From assembly GCA_009377835.1 (NCBI GenBank), contig WHTG01000008.1:1-35306 (forward strand): a stretch of DNA of 35,306 bases, in the 5' to 3' direction. This stretch comes from Nitriliruptorales bacterium (GTDB lineage: Bacteria; Actinomycetota; Nitriliruptoria; Euzebyales; Egibacteraceae). Of the stretch, positions 1-7,858 are shown one piece after another (the first letter of the stretch is position 1; every line of letters begins with the position of its first letter). Position numbers and translations under genes: made by a program. The notes under the pieces were generated by a model that was not told where the DNA came from, did not search any database, and saw only the letters and a list, made by a program, of their open reading frames with translations.

Positions 1-2
1 AG

Positions 3-638
3 GAGGCACCTGCGCCCGTGGTTACACGCACGAGGAAGTTCATCTCCTACGACTTCGCGGGAAGCGGCGGCGGAGAGTTGCGGTATGTGTTCGATCCGCA
101 ACGTGATCACTGCGACAGCGGCTCAGCCGTGATGACGTGCTACGGCCCGAGGCCGCCGCGACCTGATCGTCCCGCTCGCCGCCGGCCCGCACCACCACCA
201 CCACCGGTCACGCCGCAGGAGATCGTGGAGCGCACGATCGTGAATGTGCGGCTGCCGAACCCGCGACCGAACATCGATCCCGGGTACGCAATCACCGGCA
301 TGAGGGCGTATCTGGAGACGGGCAACCGATCGACCCACCGGTTCAACCCGATCGCGACCGTGCTGGGGCCGCTGTCGATCACCGCGAGGTCGACGTACAT
401 CGTCGACTGGGGCGATGCCACCATCACGGGGCCGCACGCGACTACCGGCGGGAAGTACCCCGACGGCACGATCACGCACGTCTACCAGGACTCCCAGCTC
501 CTCGACGTCGTCGTGACGCAGCACTGGACCGCCCACTGGTCGCTCGCCGGCCACTCTGGGACGATCGGCGGGTTGCGTTCCTCCGGTGCGCTCGGGGACT
601 TCGCCGTGCGGGAGGTACAGGCGGTCCGCACGCGGTAA
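3..638 (+). CDS. Secreted PKD-like hypothetical protein, 5'-truncated
   Basis: The reading frame is open to the left window edge, so the true start and any signal peptide probably lie upstream. A GTG at 18 is the first internal start, and the AGGAGG at 1-6 is too far from it (11 nt) to be convincing. Residues 55-63 of the visible part are a proline run (PAPPPPP). The C-terminal half has a PKD-like pattern, YIVDWGD followed by a Gly/Pro-rich turn and THVYQ, which is typical of extracellular beta-sandwich modules in actinobacteria. No enzymatic motif is visible. The next gene starts 74 bp downstream on the same strand but is a metabolic enzyme, so the neighbourhood says little about function. 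A surface or secreted role is inferred from the domain type only. Confidence 0.6.
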   Translation, partial: EAPAPVVTRTRKFISYDFAGSGGGELRYVFDPQRDHCDSGSAVMTCYGPRPPRPDRPARRRPAPPPPPVTPQEIVERTIVNVRLPNPRPNIDPGYAITGMRAYLETGNRSTHRFNPIATVLGPLSITARSTYIVDWGDATITGPHATTGGKYPDGTITHVYQDSQLLDVVVTQHWTAHWSLAGHSGTIGGLRSSGALGDFAVREVQAVRTR

Positions 639-711
639 CCGACCCGGGGAGGCGCGAACCCGCCGCTCTTACACTTCGGAGGCGAACACCAGCTGAAAGG
701 GTCAACCTGCC

Positions 712-1887
712 ATGGCGCTGTCGTTTGACCTCACTCCGGAGCAGGAGGAGTTGAAGCGCCTCGTGCGGCAGTTCGCCGTGGACAAGGTCGCGCCCCGCGC
801 GCAGGACATGAACGCGCGCAGTGAGTTCCCGGTCGACCTCGTGCAGCAGATGGGAAAACTGGGGTTGTTCGGCCTCCCGTTCCCGGAGGAGTACGGGGGC
901 TCGGGCGGGACGTTCCTCGACCTGTGTCTGGCGATCGAGGAGATCGGCCGCGTCGACCAGAGCCTGGGCATCACATTGGAGGCCGGCGTCGGACTCGGCG
1001 CCGCGCCGGTCTGGGAGTTCGGGACCGAGGAGCAGAAGCGCAGGTACCTCCCGGAGCTCGCCTCGGGACAGAAGCTCGCGGGCTTCGGCCTGACCGAGCC
1101 GGGCGGTGGATCGGACGCAGGCGGCCTGCGGACGACCGCAAAGCGTGAAGGGGATCACTGGGTCATCAACGGCTCCAAGCAGTTCATCACCAACGTCGGC
1201 ACCGACATCTCCGAGTTCGTGACCATTACCGCCGTGACGAACGTCCCTCCGTCTTCAGGAGCGACGAAAGCAGTGCCTGAGGTCACCAACTTCATAGTCC
1301 CGACCGGCACCCCCGGCTACACGATCGGCAAGGGGTACCGGAAGGTTGGCTGGCACGCGTCGGACACCCGCGACCTGTACTTCGAGGACGTGCGGGTTCC
1401 CGCCGAGAACCAGCTCGGCGAGGAAGGCCGCGGCTTCGCGAACTTCCTCAAGATCCTCGACGGGGGCCGCATCGCGATCTCGGCACTCGCCGTCGGATCC
1501 ATCCAGGGTTGCATCGACGAGTGCTTACGCTATGCACACGAGCGCGAGGCGTTCGGCAAGCCCATCGGCTCGTACCAGACGATCGCGTTCAAAATCGCCG
1601 ACATGCAGGTGCAGGTCGAGCTCGCGCGCCACGCCTACTACTACGCGGCGTGGCTGATGATGAACGGCAAGCCTTTCAAGCGCGCTGCCTCCACCGCGAA
1701 ACTGTATTCCAGCGAGGCGGCGGTGACCGCCGCGCGCGAGGCGTGTCAGATCTTCGGGGGATACGGGTTCACCACCGAATACCCCGTGGGCCGCTTCTAC
1801 CAGGACGCGAAGATCCTGGAGATCGGCGAGGGGACCTCGGAGGTCCAGCGGATGCTGATCGCGCGCGACCTCGGCTTGCCGAACTGA
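712..1887 (+). CDS. Acyl-CoA dehydrogenase (FAD-dependent)
   Basis: A 391-residue protein of normal family length, expected to oxidise an acyl-CoA to the 2,3-enoyl-CoA with FAD and pass electrons to ETF. The N-terminal helical domain begins SFDLTPEQEELKRLVRQFA. The first family signature, FGLTEPGGGSD, is near residues 125-135. The C-terminal signature QIFGGYGFTTEYPVGRFY is followed by ILEIGEGTSEVQR, in which Glu373 aligns with the catalytic base of short/medium-chain enzymes. Residues about 175-190 (VPPSSGATKAVPEV) look like a small insertion in the middle beta domain. The ATG at 712 fits the usual N-terminus. The gene stands alone, with a hairpin just after its stop. Substrate chain length or branching cannot be read from the sequence. 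A second, distinct acyl-CoA dehydrogenase lies at 11142. Confidence 0.93.
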   Translation: MALSFDLTPEQEELKRLVRQFAVDKVAPRAQDMNARSEFPVDLVQQMGKLGLFGLPFPEEYGGSGGTFLDLCLAIEEIGRVDQSLGITLEAGVGLGAAPVWEFGTEEQKRRYLPELASGQKLAGFGLTEPGGGSDAGGLRTTAKREGDHWVINGSKQFITNVGTDISEFVTITAVTNVPPSSGATKAVPEVTNFIVPTGTPGYTIGKGYRKVGWHASDTRDLYFEDVRVPAENQLGEEGRGFANFLKILDGGRIAISALAVGSIQGCIDECLRYAHEREAFGKPIGSYQTIAFKIADMQVQVELARHAYYYAAWLMMNGKPFKRAASTAKLYSSEAAVTAAREACQIFGGYGFTTEYPVGRFYQDAKILEIGEGTSEVQRMLIARDLGLPN

Positions 1888-1901
1888 CACGCGGCACGAC
1901 G

Positions 1902-1934
1902 AGTAGCCGACTCCTTCAGGGTGGGTCGGCTGCT
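1902..1934. terminator. Bidirectional terminator hairpin between convergent genes
   Basis: Arms 1902-1911 (agtagccgac) and 1925-1934 (gtcggctgct) pair over 10 bp with one G-U wobble around a 13-nt loop. The hairpin lies between the stop of the acyl-CoA dehydrogenase (1887, plus) and the stop of the HNH gene (1948, minus), so it can serve both. There is no U-tract, which is common for high-GC actinobacterial terminators. Confidence 0.5.
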
Positions 1935-1947
1935 GAGTGCGGGGTGG

Positions 1948-3258
1948 TCAGGGTTCGGCGGGTGGGACGCGTATGACGCGGGTGGCGTCCGCGCTGGTCC
2001 AGGTGGTGACGCCGGTGTCGACGTCGAACGTGAGGGTCCACTGCTCGTCGTGCTTGAGTTGGTTGTGCGGCGGGCACAGCGGGTTGTCGTTGAACAGGGC
2101 GGTGGCGCCGCTGTTGCAGTGTGGTTCGCGGTGGTCAGCTTCGCAGCGGGAGAATTTCACGTCGCACCCCGGGCCGACGCAGTGCTGGTGGGCCAGTTGT
2201 GACGCGCCGCGCAGCCATTGGGGGAGCACCCGTCGCGTTCGACTGACCGTGATCGGCAGCCATGGCCCCAGCCCCAGGACCAGGCGAAGGGTGGGGTTGG
2301 TGGTCGCGATGATGTGGCGCGCCGTCTCCGCGTCGATGACGCCGGTCTCACCCAGCCGTGGGCGGATGGTCGCCAGATCGTCGTCGCCGAGCATGGTGCG
2401 CAGGTCGACGAACAGCGACGCGTGGGTTTTGACCCCGTCGATCGTGGCTCCGGGATGGTGGTCCAGCGCGGTGGCCAGCGCGGCCTGTAAGGCGTCGTGG
2501 CGCCGCTGGGTGGCGCCGCGCCGCTGCGCGACAGGGGTGTCGGCAGGGTCGGGGGTGTCAAACACCCTGAAGGTGCGCGCCAGCAGTTCGTTCAGCAGTG
2601 TGGTGGTGGACCCACGCACCGAGCTGAGCCCGGCGTACCCGCCGAAAGTGTCGATGCCGCGCAGGTCGTCGTTGGCACACGGCGGCGGGTTGTCGGTGCC
2701 GTCGCGGTCGACGGTGTCGATGATGCGGGTCACCGCCACCGCGACCTCGCGCGGCTCGGCGTTGCGCGCCAGCTGCGCCAGGGTGTCGTCGTGCTCGGCG
2801 ATGGCGGCGGCGCGCGACGGGATCGCGCGGTACACGATCGCGTCGACCTGTTCGGTGGCGACGGCCCCCTCCTCGTACGCCGCACGCAGGTGCGTCATGG
2901 CCTGCAGCAGGTAGGCGCGCTTGACCCGCTTCTTCGCCGCGCCCGGCCCCATGGTGGTGTGCAGCCGCAGCCACCCGGCGGTGGTGACGCACGCGTCGTG
3001 GCGGGCCGCGTCGCGCTGGTCAAACGCGCGGATCGTGGTCGCCTGGTGGGCGGCGATGCGCCGCTGCGCCGCCTCGGCGGCCAGCAGCACCGCGCCGAGT
3101 TCCTCGTCGCTGCACACCTGCGGGTCAAACCCCGCCAGAGCGTCAGCCCCCGCCGTCAACGCCGCCACAACCCTCGCCGCCGTAGGGGGCGCAGCGTCAT
3201 ATGCGGGGCCACGGTCGCGAGCCACACAACCCCCGCGCGTCGCGTAGACGGTGTCCAT
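1948..3258 (-). CDS. DUF222 / HNH endonuclease (13E12-repeat family)
   Basis: A 436-residue protein with the two-part architecture of the actinobacterial 13E12 family: a long helical DUF222 region and a C-terminal HNH nuclease. The nuclease shows two zinc-binding Cys (CVGPGC), the core DHREPHC, an Asn (FNDNPLC) and the closing CPPHNQLK. Such proteins are predicted metal-dependent DNA endonucleases whose biological role is poorly known. The ATG at 3258 was preferred over an upstream start at 3408 because TGAGGA lies 6 nt before it and because the extra 50 residues would run through the promoter. A candidate SOS box covers the presumed transcription start. No terminal repeats or reverse transcriptase accompany it, so it is annotated as a stand-alone gene and not as a mobile element. 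Confidence 0.88.
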   Translation of the reverse strand: MDTVYATRGGCVARDRGPAYDAAPPTAARVVAALTAGADALAGFDPQVCSDEELGAVLLAAEAAQRRIAAHQATTIRAFDQRDAARHDACVTTAGWLRLHTTMGPGAAKKRVKRAYLLQAMTHLRAAYEEGAVATEQVDAIVYRAIPSRAAAIAEHDDTLAQLARNAEPREVAVAVTRIIDTVDRDGTDNPPPCANDDLRGIDTFGGYAGLSSVRGSTTTLLNELLARTFRVFDTPDPADTPVAQRRGATQRRHDALQAALATALDHHPGATIDGVKTHASLFVDLRTMLGDDDLATIRPRLGETGVIDAETARHIIATTNPTLRLVLGLGPWLPITVSRTRRVLPQWLRGASQLAHQHCVGPGCDVKFSRCEADHREPHCNSGATALFNDNPLCPPHNQLKHDEQWTLTFDVDTGVTTWTSADATRVIRVPPAEP

Positions 3259-3277
3259 CGATTCCTCAGAATATGAT

Positions 3278-3300
3278 TCGAACTGGTGTTCTGAATTGTA
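3278..3300 (-). promoter_or_regulatory. Candidate LexA (SOS) box and -10 element of the HNH gene
   Basis: On the plus strand 3278-3293 reads TCGAAC-TGGT-GTTCTG, matching the mycobacterial SOS box TCGAAC-N4-GTTCGA at 10 of 12 specified positions. On the minus strand a good -10 hexamer, TACAAT, occupies 3300-3295, with a weak -35 (TGGTTC, 17-bp spacer) at 3323-3318. The predicted transcription start (about 3288) falls inside the box, the standard geometry for LexA repression. 13E12-family genes are among the known LexA targets in Mycobacterium tuberculosis. Binding here is inferred. Confidence 0.55.
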
Positions 3301-3332
3301 CCCGCACCAGCCCTGCTGAACCAGACAATTCC

Positions 3333-3344
3333 CCAGAATTCTGG
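3333..3344. repeat. Perfect 12-bp palindrome upstream of the HNH gene
   Basis: ccagaattctgg is a perfect palindrome in the AT-rich stretch between the broken aminotransferase gene and the HNH promoter, about 10 bp beyond the presumed -35. It could be an additional operator or the base of a small hairpin downstream of the aminotransferase. Nothing else supports either role. Confidence 0.3.
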
Positions 3345-3364
3345 AGTTTTCTTGTGGGTTTGCG

Positions 3365-4519
3365 TCAGGCGCGGGAGCCTGCCGCGGCGGCCATCCGGGC
3401 CACCGCATCGCAGATGATCCCGGGTGTGGTCGCCAGGTTCAGGCGCGCATGGCCGGCGCCCCCCAGTCCCGAACTGAGTCCAGGAACGAGCGCCACCCGT
3501 CCCTTCTCGAGAAAGCGCTCGGCCGAGGTGTCGCCGAGTCCGAGTTCGCGGCAGTCCAACCATGCCAGATAGGTGCCGGCAGGCGGCTCGTAGCGGACCA
3601 CCGGCAACTGCTGCGCCAGCAGGTCAGCCAGAAGCCGCCGGTTGTGGTCAAGCCCCGTGAGCAGCGCGTCCAGCCACGTCTCGCCGTCTTGCAGGGCGGC
3701 CACGTGGGCAATGACACCGACATGGCTCGCGCCGTGGCCGACCTCCTCGGGCATCGCCGCGAGCTCCCCCGCGGCGTCGGCGCCGGCGATTGCCACGGCC
3801 GCCTTCAGGCCTGCGAGATTCCACGCCTTGGACGCGGACATGAGGGAGAAGCCGCTCTCCGATCCGTTCACGGTCAAGTACGGCACGAACGTCGCGCCCT
3901 GCAGGACGAGCGGCGCGTGGATCTCGTCGGCGACCACCCGAACGCCGTGGGTCTTGGCCAAGCCGGGCCACCTCAGTCAACTCGGCAGAGGAGTGGACGG
4001 TGCCCGTCGGGTTGTGCGGACTGCAGAGCAGGAACGCGGCCTGTCGACCACCCGCGGTCGCGCCGGCGAACGCACGCTCCAGCGAGTCGAAGTCGATGCG
4101 GTGGTCTTCGCCGAGGGGCGCCTCGACGACTTCGCGATCCATGTGCGCGATGAATTGATAGAAGGGCGCGTACACGGGCGAGTTGATGACGACGGTCTCA
4201 CCCGGTCTTGTGACCAGTTTGCGGACTTCGACGATGCCGAGCATCACGTCCGGGACGATTCTCGTGTGGTCAACGGGCACATCCCAGGCCCACCGGCGAC
4301 GGGCGAACCCGGCAAGGGCTTCGGCGTAGACCGTGCCCGCCGGGTAGCCGGTGTCGCCGATCGCGACGGCGTCCGTCAGCGCCGCGCGGACCGGCTCCGC
4401 CAAAGCGACGTCCATCTCTGCGACCCACAGAGGGAGGACGTCGCCGGGTACTGGCGCCACTTGATGCTCGTGCGCCGCCGCAGCTGTTCCAGGGAGAGTT
4501 CACACAGCGGGTTGATCAC
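3365..4519 (-). pseudogene. MalY/PatB-type PLP aminotransferase with two frameshifts
   Basis: Read across three frames this is a complete ~385-residue class I/II aminotransferase of the MalY/PatB cystathionine beta-lyase type. Segment 1 starts at GTG 4519 (INPLCELSLEQLRRRTSIKW, ending ...WRQYP). Segment 2 begins in another frame near 4446 (GDVLPLWVAEMD) and runs to [11 protein letters not shown]. Segment 3 resumes near 3961 ([17 protein letters not shown]) and carries the PLP-binding lysine in [12 protein letters not shown]. One base appears missing in the C/G run near 4446 and one extra base appears near 3962, so the two indels compensate. All core motifs survive, and decay outside the two sites is not evident. 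This fits either very recent inactivation or sequencing/assembly error. If intact it would cleave cystathionine or cysteine-type C-S bonds. Confidence 0.85.
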
Positions 4520-4543
4520 CCGCGCAGCCTATGACGGCTGCGG

Positions 4544-5077
4544 TCACCACCTGTGCGCGACGTCGATGACAAGCCGCGAGTGCGATCCCGGACCCTTGAG
4601 CTTGAAGACGCGGAACGGCAGCCGAGCCCGGACACCCAAACCGACAACCGTCGTCCCCTCGAACGTCCCGCCCCAGTACGCCTGGCGGAAGGTGCGGTAG
4701 TCGCGGACGGGCAGCATCTCGCGCCGCCTGGCCGGTGCGTACGTCGGACGGCCCTCGTCGTCGTGCGCCCGTGCCCCCAGCATCGTGATCTGCAGCGTCG
4801 CCGCGCCGCGCAGTTCGACCACGCGGCCGCTCGCGTCGGGGACGAACTTCTTGACGTAGCGCACGACATAGCCCGGCGCTTTGCCGTCCAGTTCGACGAC
4901 CAGCCGGTCGAAGCACGCGTGCTCGCCGGCGCGTGCGGTGACGATCACCGAATCCGGGTGCGCGGAATTGGTTTTCTTCAGTGATCCCCACTGCGTGGCA
5001 CACGCTGCGGCGGCCGGACCCGGCAACAGCGCCACCAGCATCCCCAGGGCCGTTCCCAAGACGAAGAGCTTGCGCAT
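4544..5077 (-). CDS. Secreted AMIN-like domain protein
   Basis: A 177-residue exported protein. MRKLFVLGTALGMLVALLPG followed by PAAAACA is a clear Sec signal peptide with cleavage expected after about residue 23. The mature part has the AMIN-like pattern of actinobacteria: FDRLVVELDGKAPGYVVRYV, a strand ending LRGAATLQITML, then YWGGTFEGTTVVGLGV and a final RLVIDVAHRW. AMIN-type domains usually bind cell-wall polymers, so a periplasmic or wall-associated role is likely; no catalytic residues are seen. The ATG at 5077 was chosen because it begins the signal peptide and has AAAGGTGG 7 nt upstream; the longer frame from 5119 would add a charged leader. It follows murJ on the same strand after 93 bp. 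Confidence 0.78.
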   Translation of the reverse strand: MRKLFVLGTALGMLVALLPGPAAAACATQWGSLKKTNSAHPDSVIVTARAGEHACFDRLVVELDGKAPGYVVRYVKKFVPDASGRVVELRGAATLQITMLGARAHDDEGRPTYAPARRREMLPVRDYRTFRQAYWGGTFEGTTVVGLGVRARLPFRVFKLKGPGSHSRLVIDVAHRW

Positions 5078-5117
5078 CGTTCCCACCTTTCGTTGTCCTC
5101 GCCAGTTGCGTTGGTTC

Positions 5118-5171
5118 AACCGCTAGGACGCCCGAGAACCCGAAAAGGATGCTCGGTCATTTCAAGCGGTT
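5118..5171 (-). terminator. Possible hairpin at the murJ 3' end
   Basis: The arms aaccgct (5118-5124) and agcggtt (5165-5171) can pair, enclosing an inner ccgag/ctcgg stem (5132-5136 with 5152-5156). The outer arm overlaps the murJ stop codon. Stems are short and there is no U-tract, so the assignment is weak. Confidence 0.28.
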
Positions 5172-6784
5172 CACGCGCGCGTCATCACCTCACGCAGCTC
5201 GCGGCTGCGCGCCAGGAACATGACGACGACGTAGACGACCGCACCGCCGCCAACCAGCCCGGCGGTGACGATGATGTCCAACAGCACACCGCCGCGCTCG
5301 GGGAGAATTGTCCGGGCTGCGACCAGTGCGCCCGCCATCACCAGTGCTGCGAACAGGGACGTGGCGACGGCGCGCAGGCCACCGGCGAAGGCGCCCGGCC
5401 GGCGCCGGACCAGCCCGGCGCCCAGCAAGACGCAGCCGGTGAGGTAGGACAGCGTGTACGACACGACCAGTCCCTGGATCCGCATCACGGGGTCCGTGAT
5501 GAGCAGCGACGCCAGGCCGGCGAAGAGGATGTTCAACGTGTTCAACGTGATGCTGGCCAGCATCGGCGTCTTGGTGTCCGTCAGTGCGTAGTGACTGCGT
5601 GTGAAGAGCTGGAAGACCGTGAAGGGCAGGAGCGCCAGGGCGAAGATGCGCACGACCGCCGCGATGAACGCCGCACCCTGACCCGCTGCCGCACCGTAGT
5701 TCACCAGGATCTTCGTGACCGGCTCGGCCAGGACGAACAATCCCACGGCGGCGGGGATCAGCAGCAGCGCAGTGAGGCGGAATCCTCCTGACACCGACGC
5801 GGCGAACGAGTCGTCCTCCCGGACCGCGTCGCGCGACAGCCGCGGGTAGATGGCGGAGAACAGCGACACCGCGATGATTCCGAACGGCAACTGCATGATC
5901 GCAAAGGCCACCTGATAGGCGACGACGCCACCCTCCACGTCGTTGGCGAGCGCGATGATCACGGCCAATCCCACCTGGTTCGCCGCGACGTAGCCCAGTG
6001 TCCAGCGTCCCAGCCGCCACAACTCCCGGTTCGCCGGCTCCCCCCGCCGGATACGCGGTCGCAGTCGCAGGCCGGGCAGCATCCGGCGCGCCCCAAGCAG
6101 CTGGGGGACGGCCATCGCCGCGATGCTCAGCGTCGTGCCGACGCCAAGGACCACCAGAGGGAGGGCCCCCAGAGCCTGCAGGGAAGGTTCGGCGGCGTCG
6201 CCGAACCCGCTCGGTCCGTCGGTGAGGACGTAGGCCACGACCGCTCCCACCGCCACGACATTCGTCAGGACGGGCGCGAACCCCGCCAGCGCCAGCCGCC
6301 CGTGCGCGTTGAGCACGGCGACCGCGTAGACGGAGATGCCGTAGAACAGGATCTGCGGCGCGAACAGCGCGAGCCACTGGGTGGTGACCCACACGTAGGC
6401 GTCGTAATCCGGGCCACCGCGCAGCCCCAGCGCGAAGAACCGCGCGATGATCGGTGAACCCACGAACATCAGGACGGACGCGAGACCGGTTCCCAGCATC
6501 ACCAGGGCGCCGATCGCCTCGGCCCGCTCCCGGCGCCGATCGTCGTTCGTCTCCCGGGCGAGCATAGGGATGAGCACCGAACTCAACGTGCCGCCGGTCA
6601 CCAGGACCAGAAGCATGTTGGGGACGGTGTTCGCCGTGTTGAACGCGTCACCCAACCGGGTCGTCCCGAGGACCGTCACCAACGCTGCGGTGCGCACGAA
6701 GCCTGTGAGACGGGACAGCAGCGTCCCCATCGCCATCCACGAGGCGGCGGTTCGCTCCGAGGGGGCGCGCGGGGCAGCCGCCAC
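5171..6784 (-). CDS. murJ: Lipid II flippase MurJ (MviN)
   Basis: A 537-residue polytopic inner-membrane protein of the MOP superfamily that moves lipid-linked peptidoglycan precursor across the membrane. The N-terminus is diagnostic: MGTLLSRLTGFVRTAALVTV, then GDAFNTANTVPNMLLVLVTG and LSSVLIPMLARE. About fourteen hydrophobic segments follow, ending in a short charged tail (ARSRELREVMTRA). The length matches a core MurJ without the cytoplasmic pseudokinase extension of mycobacterial MviN. The GTG at 6784 lies 3 bp after the stop of the M15-like lipoprotein gene, which implies co-transcription and probably translational coupling. A more conservative start would be the Met in WMAMGTLL. The partner gene suggests an operon devoted to wall assembly. 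Confidence 0.92.
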   Translation of the reverse strand: MAAAPRAPSERTAASWMAMGTLLSRLTGFVRTAALVTVLGTTRLGDAFNTANTVPNMLLVLVTGGTLSSVLIPMLARETNDDRRRERAEAIGALVMLGTGLASVLMFVGSPIIARFFALGLRGGPDYDAYVWVTTQWLALFAPQILFYGISVYAVAVLNAHGRLALAGFAPVLTNVVAVGAVVAYVLTDGPSGFGDAAEPSLQALGALPLVVLGVGTTLSIAAMAVPQLLGARRMLPGLRLRPRIRRGEPANRELWRLGRWTLGYVAANQVGLAVIIALANDVEGGVVAYQVAFAIMQLPFGIIAVSLFSAIYPRLSRDAVREDDSFAASVSGGFRLTALLLIPAAVGLFVLAEPVTKILVNYGAAAGQGAAFIAAVVRIFALALLPFTVFQLFTRSHYALTDTKTPMLASITLNTLNILFAGLASLLITDPVMRIQGLVVSYTLSYLTGCVLLGAGLVRRRPGAFAGGLRAVATSLFAALVMAGALVAARTILPERGGVLLDIIVTAGLVGGGAVVYVVVMFLARSRELREVMTRA

Positions 6785-6787
6785 TAC

Positions 6788-7858
6788 TCAGGAGGCCTTG
6801 AACGCGATGTGGATGTGGTCGGCGTGGACGGCATCGGTGAAGGACGGCCTGCGCTCCCCCCGCACCGGCGGCCCGTCGAGGTCCCACGGGCTGCCGAGTT
6901 CCGGCACGCCGAAGTCCTCCAGCGCCGCCGTCGTGAAGGCGTACGCGGCGGACTTCTTGTCTGGTTGCTGCAACACCACCGGCTGGCCAGCCACCTTCCA
7001 GATGTCCACGCCCCGGCCGAGCGTGTGTCCGCTGATGCGGTCAGTGCCGAACACATTTCGGGGGTGCCCCGACTTCAGGACAGCCACGGAGTATGGGGCC
7101 ACCTCGGCCAGGTCGACCATTGTCGCCAGAAGTCGGTTGTCGATGTCACCCCGCAGGATGTCCCACCGCGCGCTGTCGGGCAGTTCGATGCGCTGGTCGT
7201 CCAGCACCTGACCGGCCCTCTTCGACAGCCTGCGTCTCCGCATTTTCACCCGTGCGCCGCCGCTGTCCGCGACATCTTCGACGAGCCATTGGTCGTCGCG
7301 GTTCACCAGCCGGACGTCCACCGTCCTGGTCACCGCCGACGTCTCTGGCTGACTCCCCTTCCGGGTGCGGGCGAGGTCCTGTCGAACGACGACCATCACG
7401 GAGATGCGGTCGGCGGAACCTCCCAGTGTCAGCCCCCCCAGCTGCGGATAGACGACACGCCCGGCGGAAAAGGCATCGGGCACGAACAGGGCGCGGGACC
7501 TACGGAGCACGGCGTCGACGTCGAATTCAGGGTCGGCGCTCGCTGCCGCCCTGCGCAGCACCCGACGCGGTGGCGTCCCGGGGTCATAACTGGTCACTGC
7601 CTCGACGAAACGCCCTGCAACGCGCTTGGCATTGGGGTAGGCCTCACCTGAGAGGGGTTCGAAAGCCTCTGCCCGGGACGGTCGTGGCGACGTGGAGGGA
7701 GTCGGGGGGGTGTCAGCCGACTGCTGCGGTACACGCGTGGGAGTCGACGACGGCGTCGGGGACGGCACGACGCGCTGTTTGCAGGCCGAGACCCCCGCGG
7801 CGGCGAGCATTGCCAGGAAGGCGCGGCGGTCGATGCGGTTGGCGTCGTGTGGAGTCAC
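6788..7858 (-). CDS. Tat-exported lipoprotein with M15-like metallopeptidase domain
   Basis: A 356-residue protein. The N-terminus IDRRAFLAMLAAAGVSAC combines a twin-arginine motif with a lipobox ending in Cys, so it should be a Tat-exported, lipid-anchored protein. A Pro/Ser/Thr-rich linker follows (residues about 30-65), then a middle domain of unknown type, then a C-terminal domain with SGHTLGRGVDIW and HADHIHIAF. These fit the SxHxxGxxxD and HxH metal sites of M15/VanY-like peptidases, but the usual Glu of the E-x-x-H motif is His here. Peptidase activity on cell-wall peptides is therefore plausible but unproven. GTG 7858 was chosen because it overlaps the preceding stop as GTGA; an upstream GTG at 7876 is possible. 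murJ follows directly. Confidence 0.72.
   Translation of the reverse strand: MTPHDANRIDRRAFLAMLAAAGVSACKQRVVPSPTPSSTPTRVPQQSADTPPTPSTSPRPSRAEAFEPLSGEAYPNAKRVAGRFVEAVTSYDPGTPPRRVLRRAAASADPEFDVDAVLRRSRALFVPDAFSAGRVVYPQLGGLTLGGSADRISVMVVVRQDLARTRKGSQPETSAVTRTVDVRLVNRDDQWLVEDVADSGGARVKMRRRRLSKRAGQVLDDQRIELPDSARWDILRGDIDNRLLATMVDLAEVAPYSVAVLKSGHPRNVFGTDRISGHTLGRGVDIWKVAGQPVVLQQPDKKSAAYAFTTAALEDFGVPELGSPWDLDGPPVRGERRPSFTDAVHADHIHIAFKAS

Noticed and set aside
1-6. AGGAGG as ribosome site for a start at GTG 18
   Set aside because: Spacing to the GTG is 11 nt and the frame is open to the window edge with sequence resembling a mature secreted protein, so a truncated gene is more likely.
190-205. Short cca/ccg tandem repeat
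   Set aside because: It simply encodes a proline run in the first gene; no reason to treat it as a regulatory or mobile repeat.
1948-3258. HNH gene as part of a mobile element or group II intron
   Set aside because: No reverse transcriptase, terminal repeats or target duplications were found; DUF222/HNH genes are commonly stand-alone.
2497-3276. Long open frame on the strand opposite the HNH gene
   Set aside because: Arg/Gly/Pro-rich antisense shadow of a well-supported gene, typical of GC-rich DNA.
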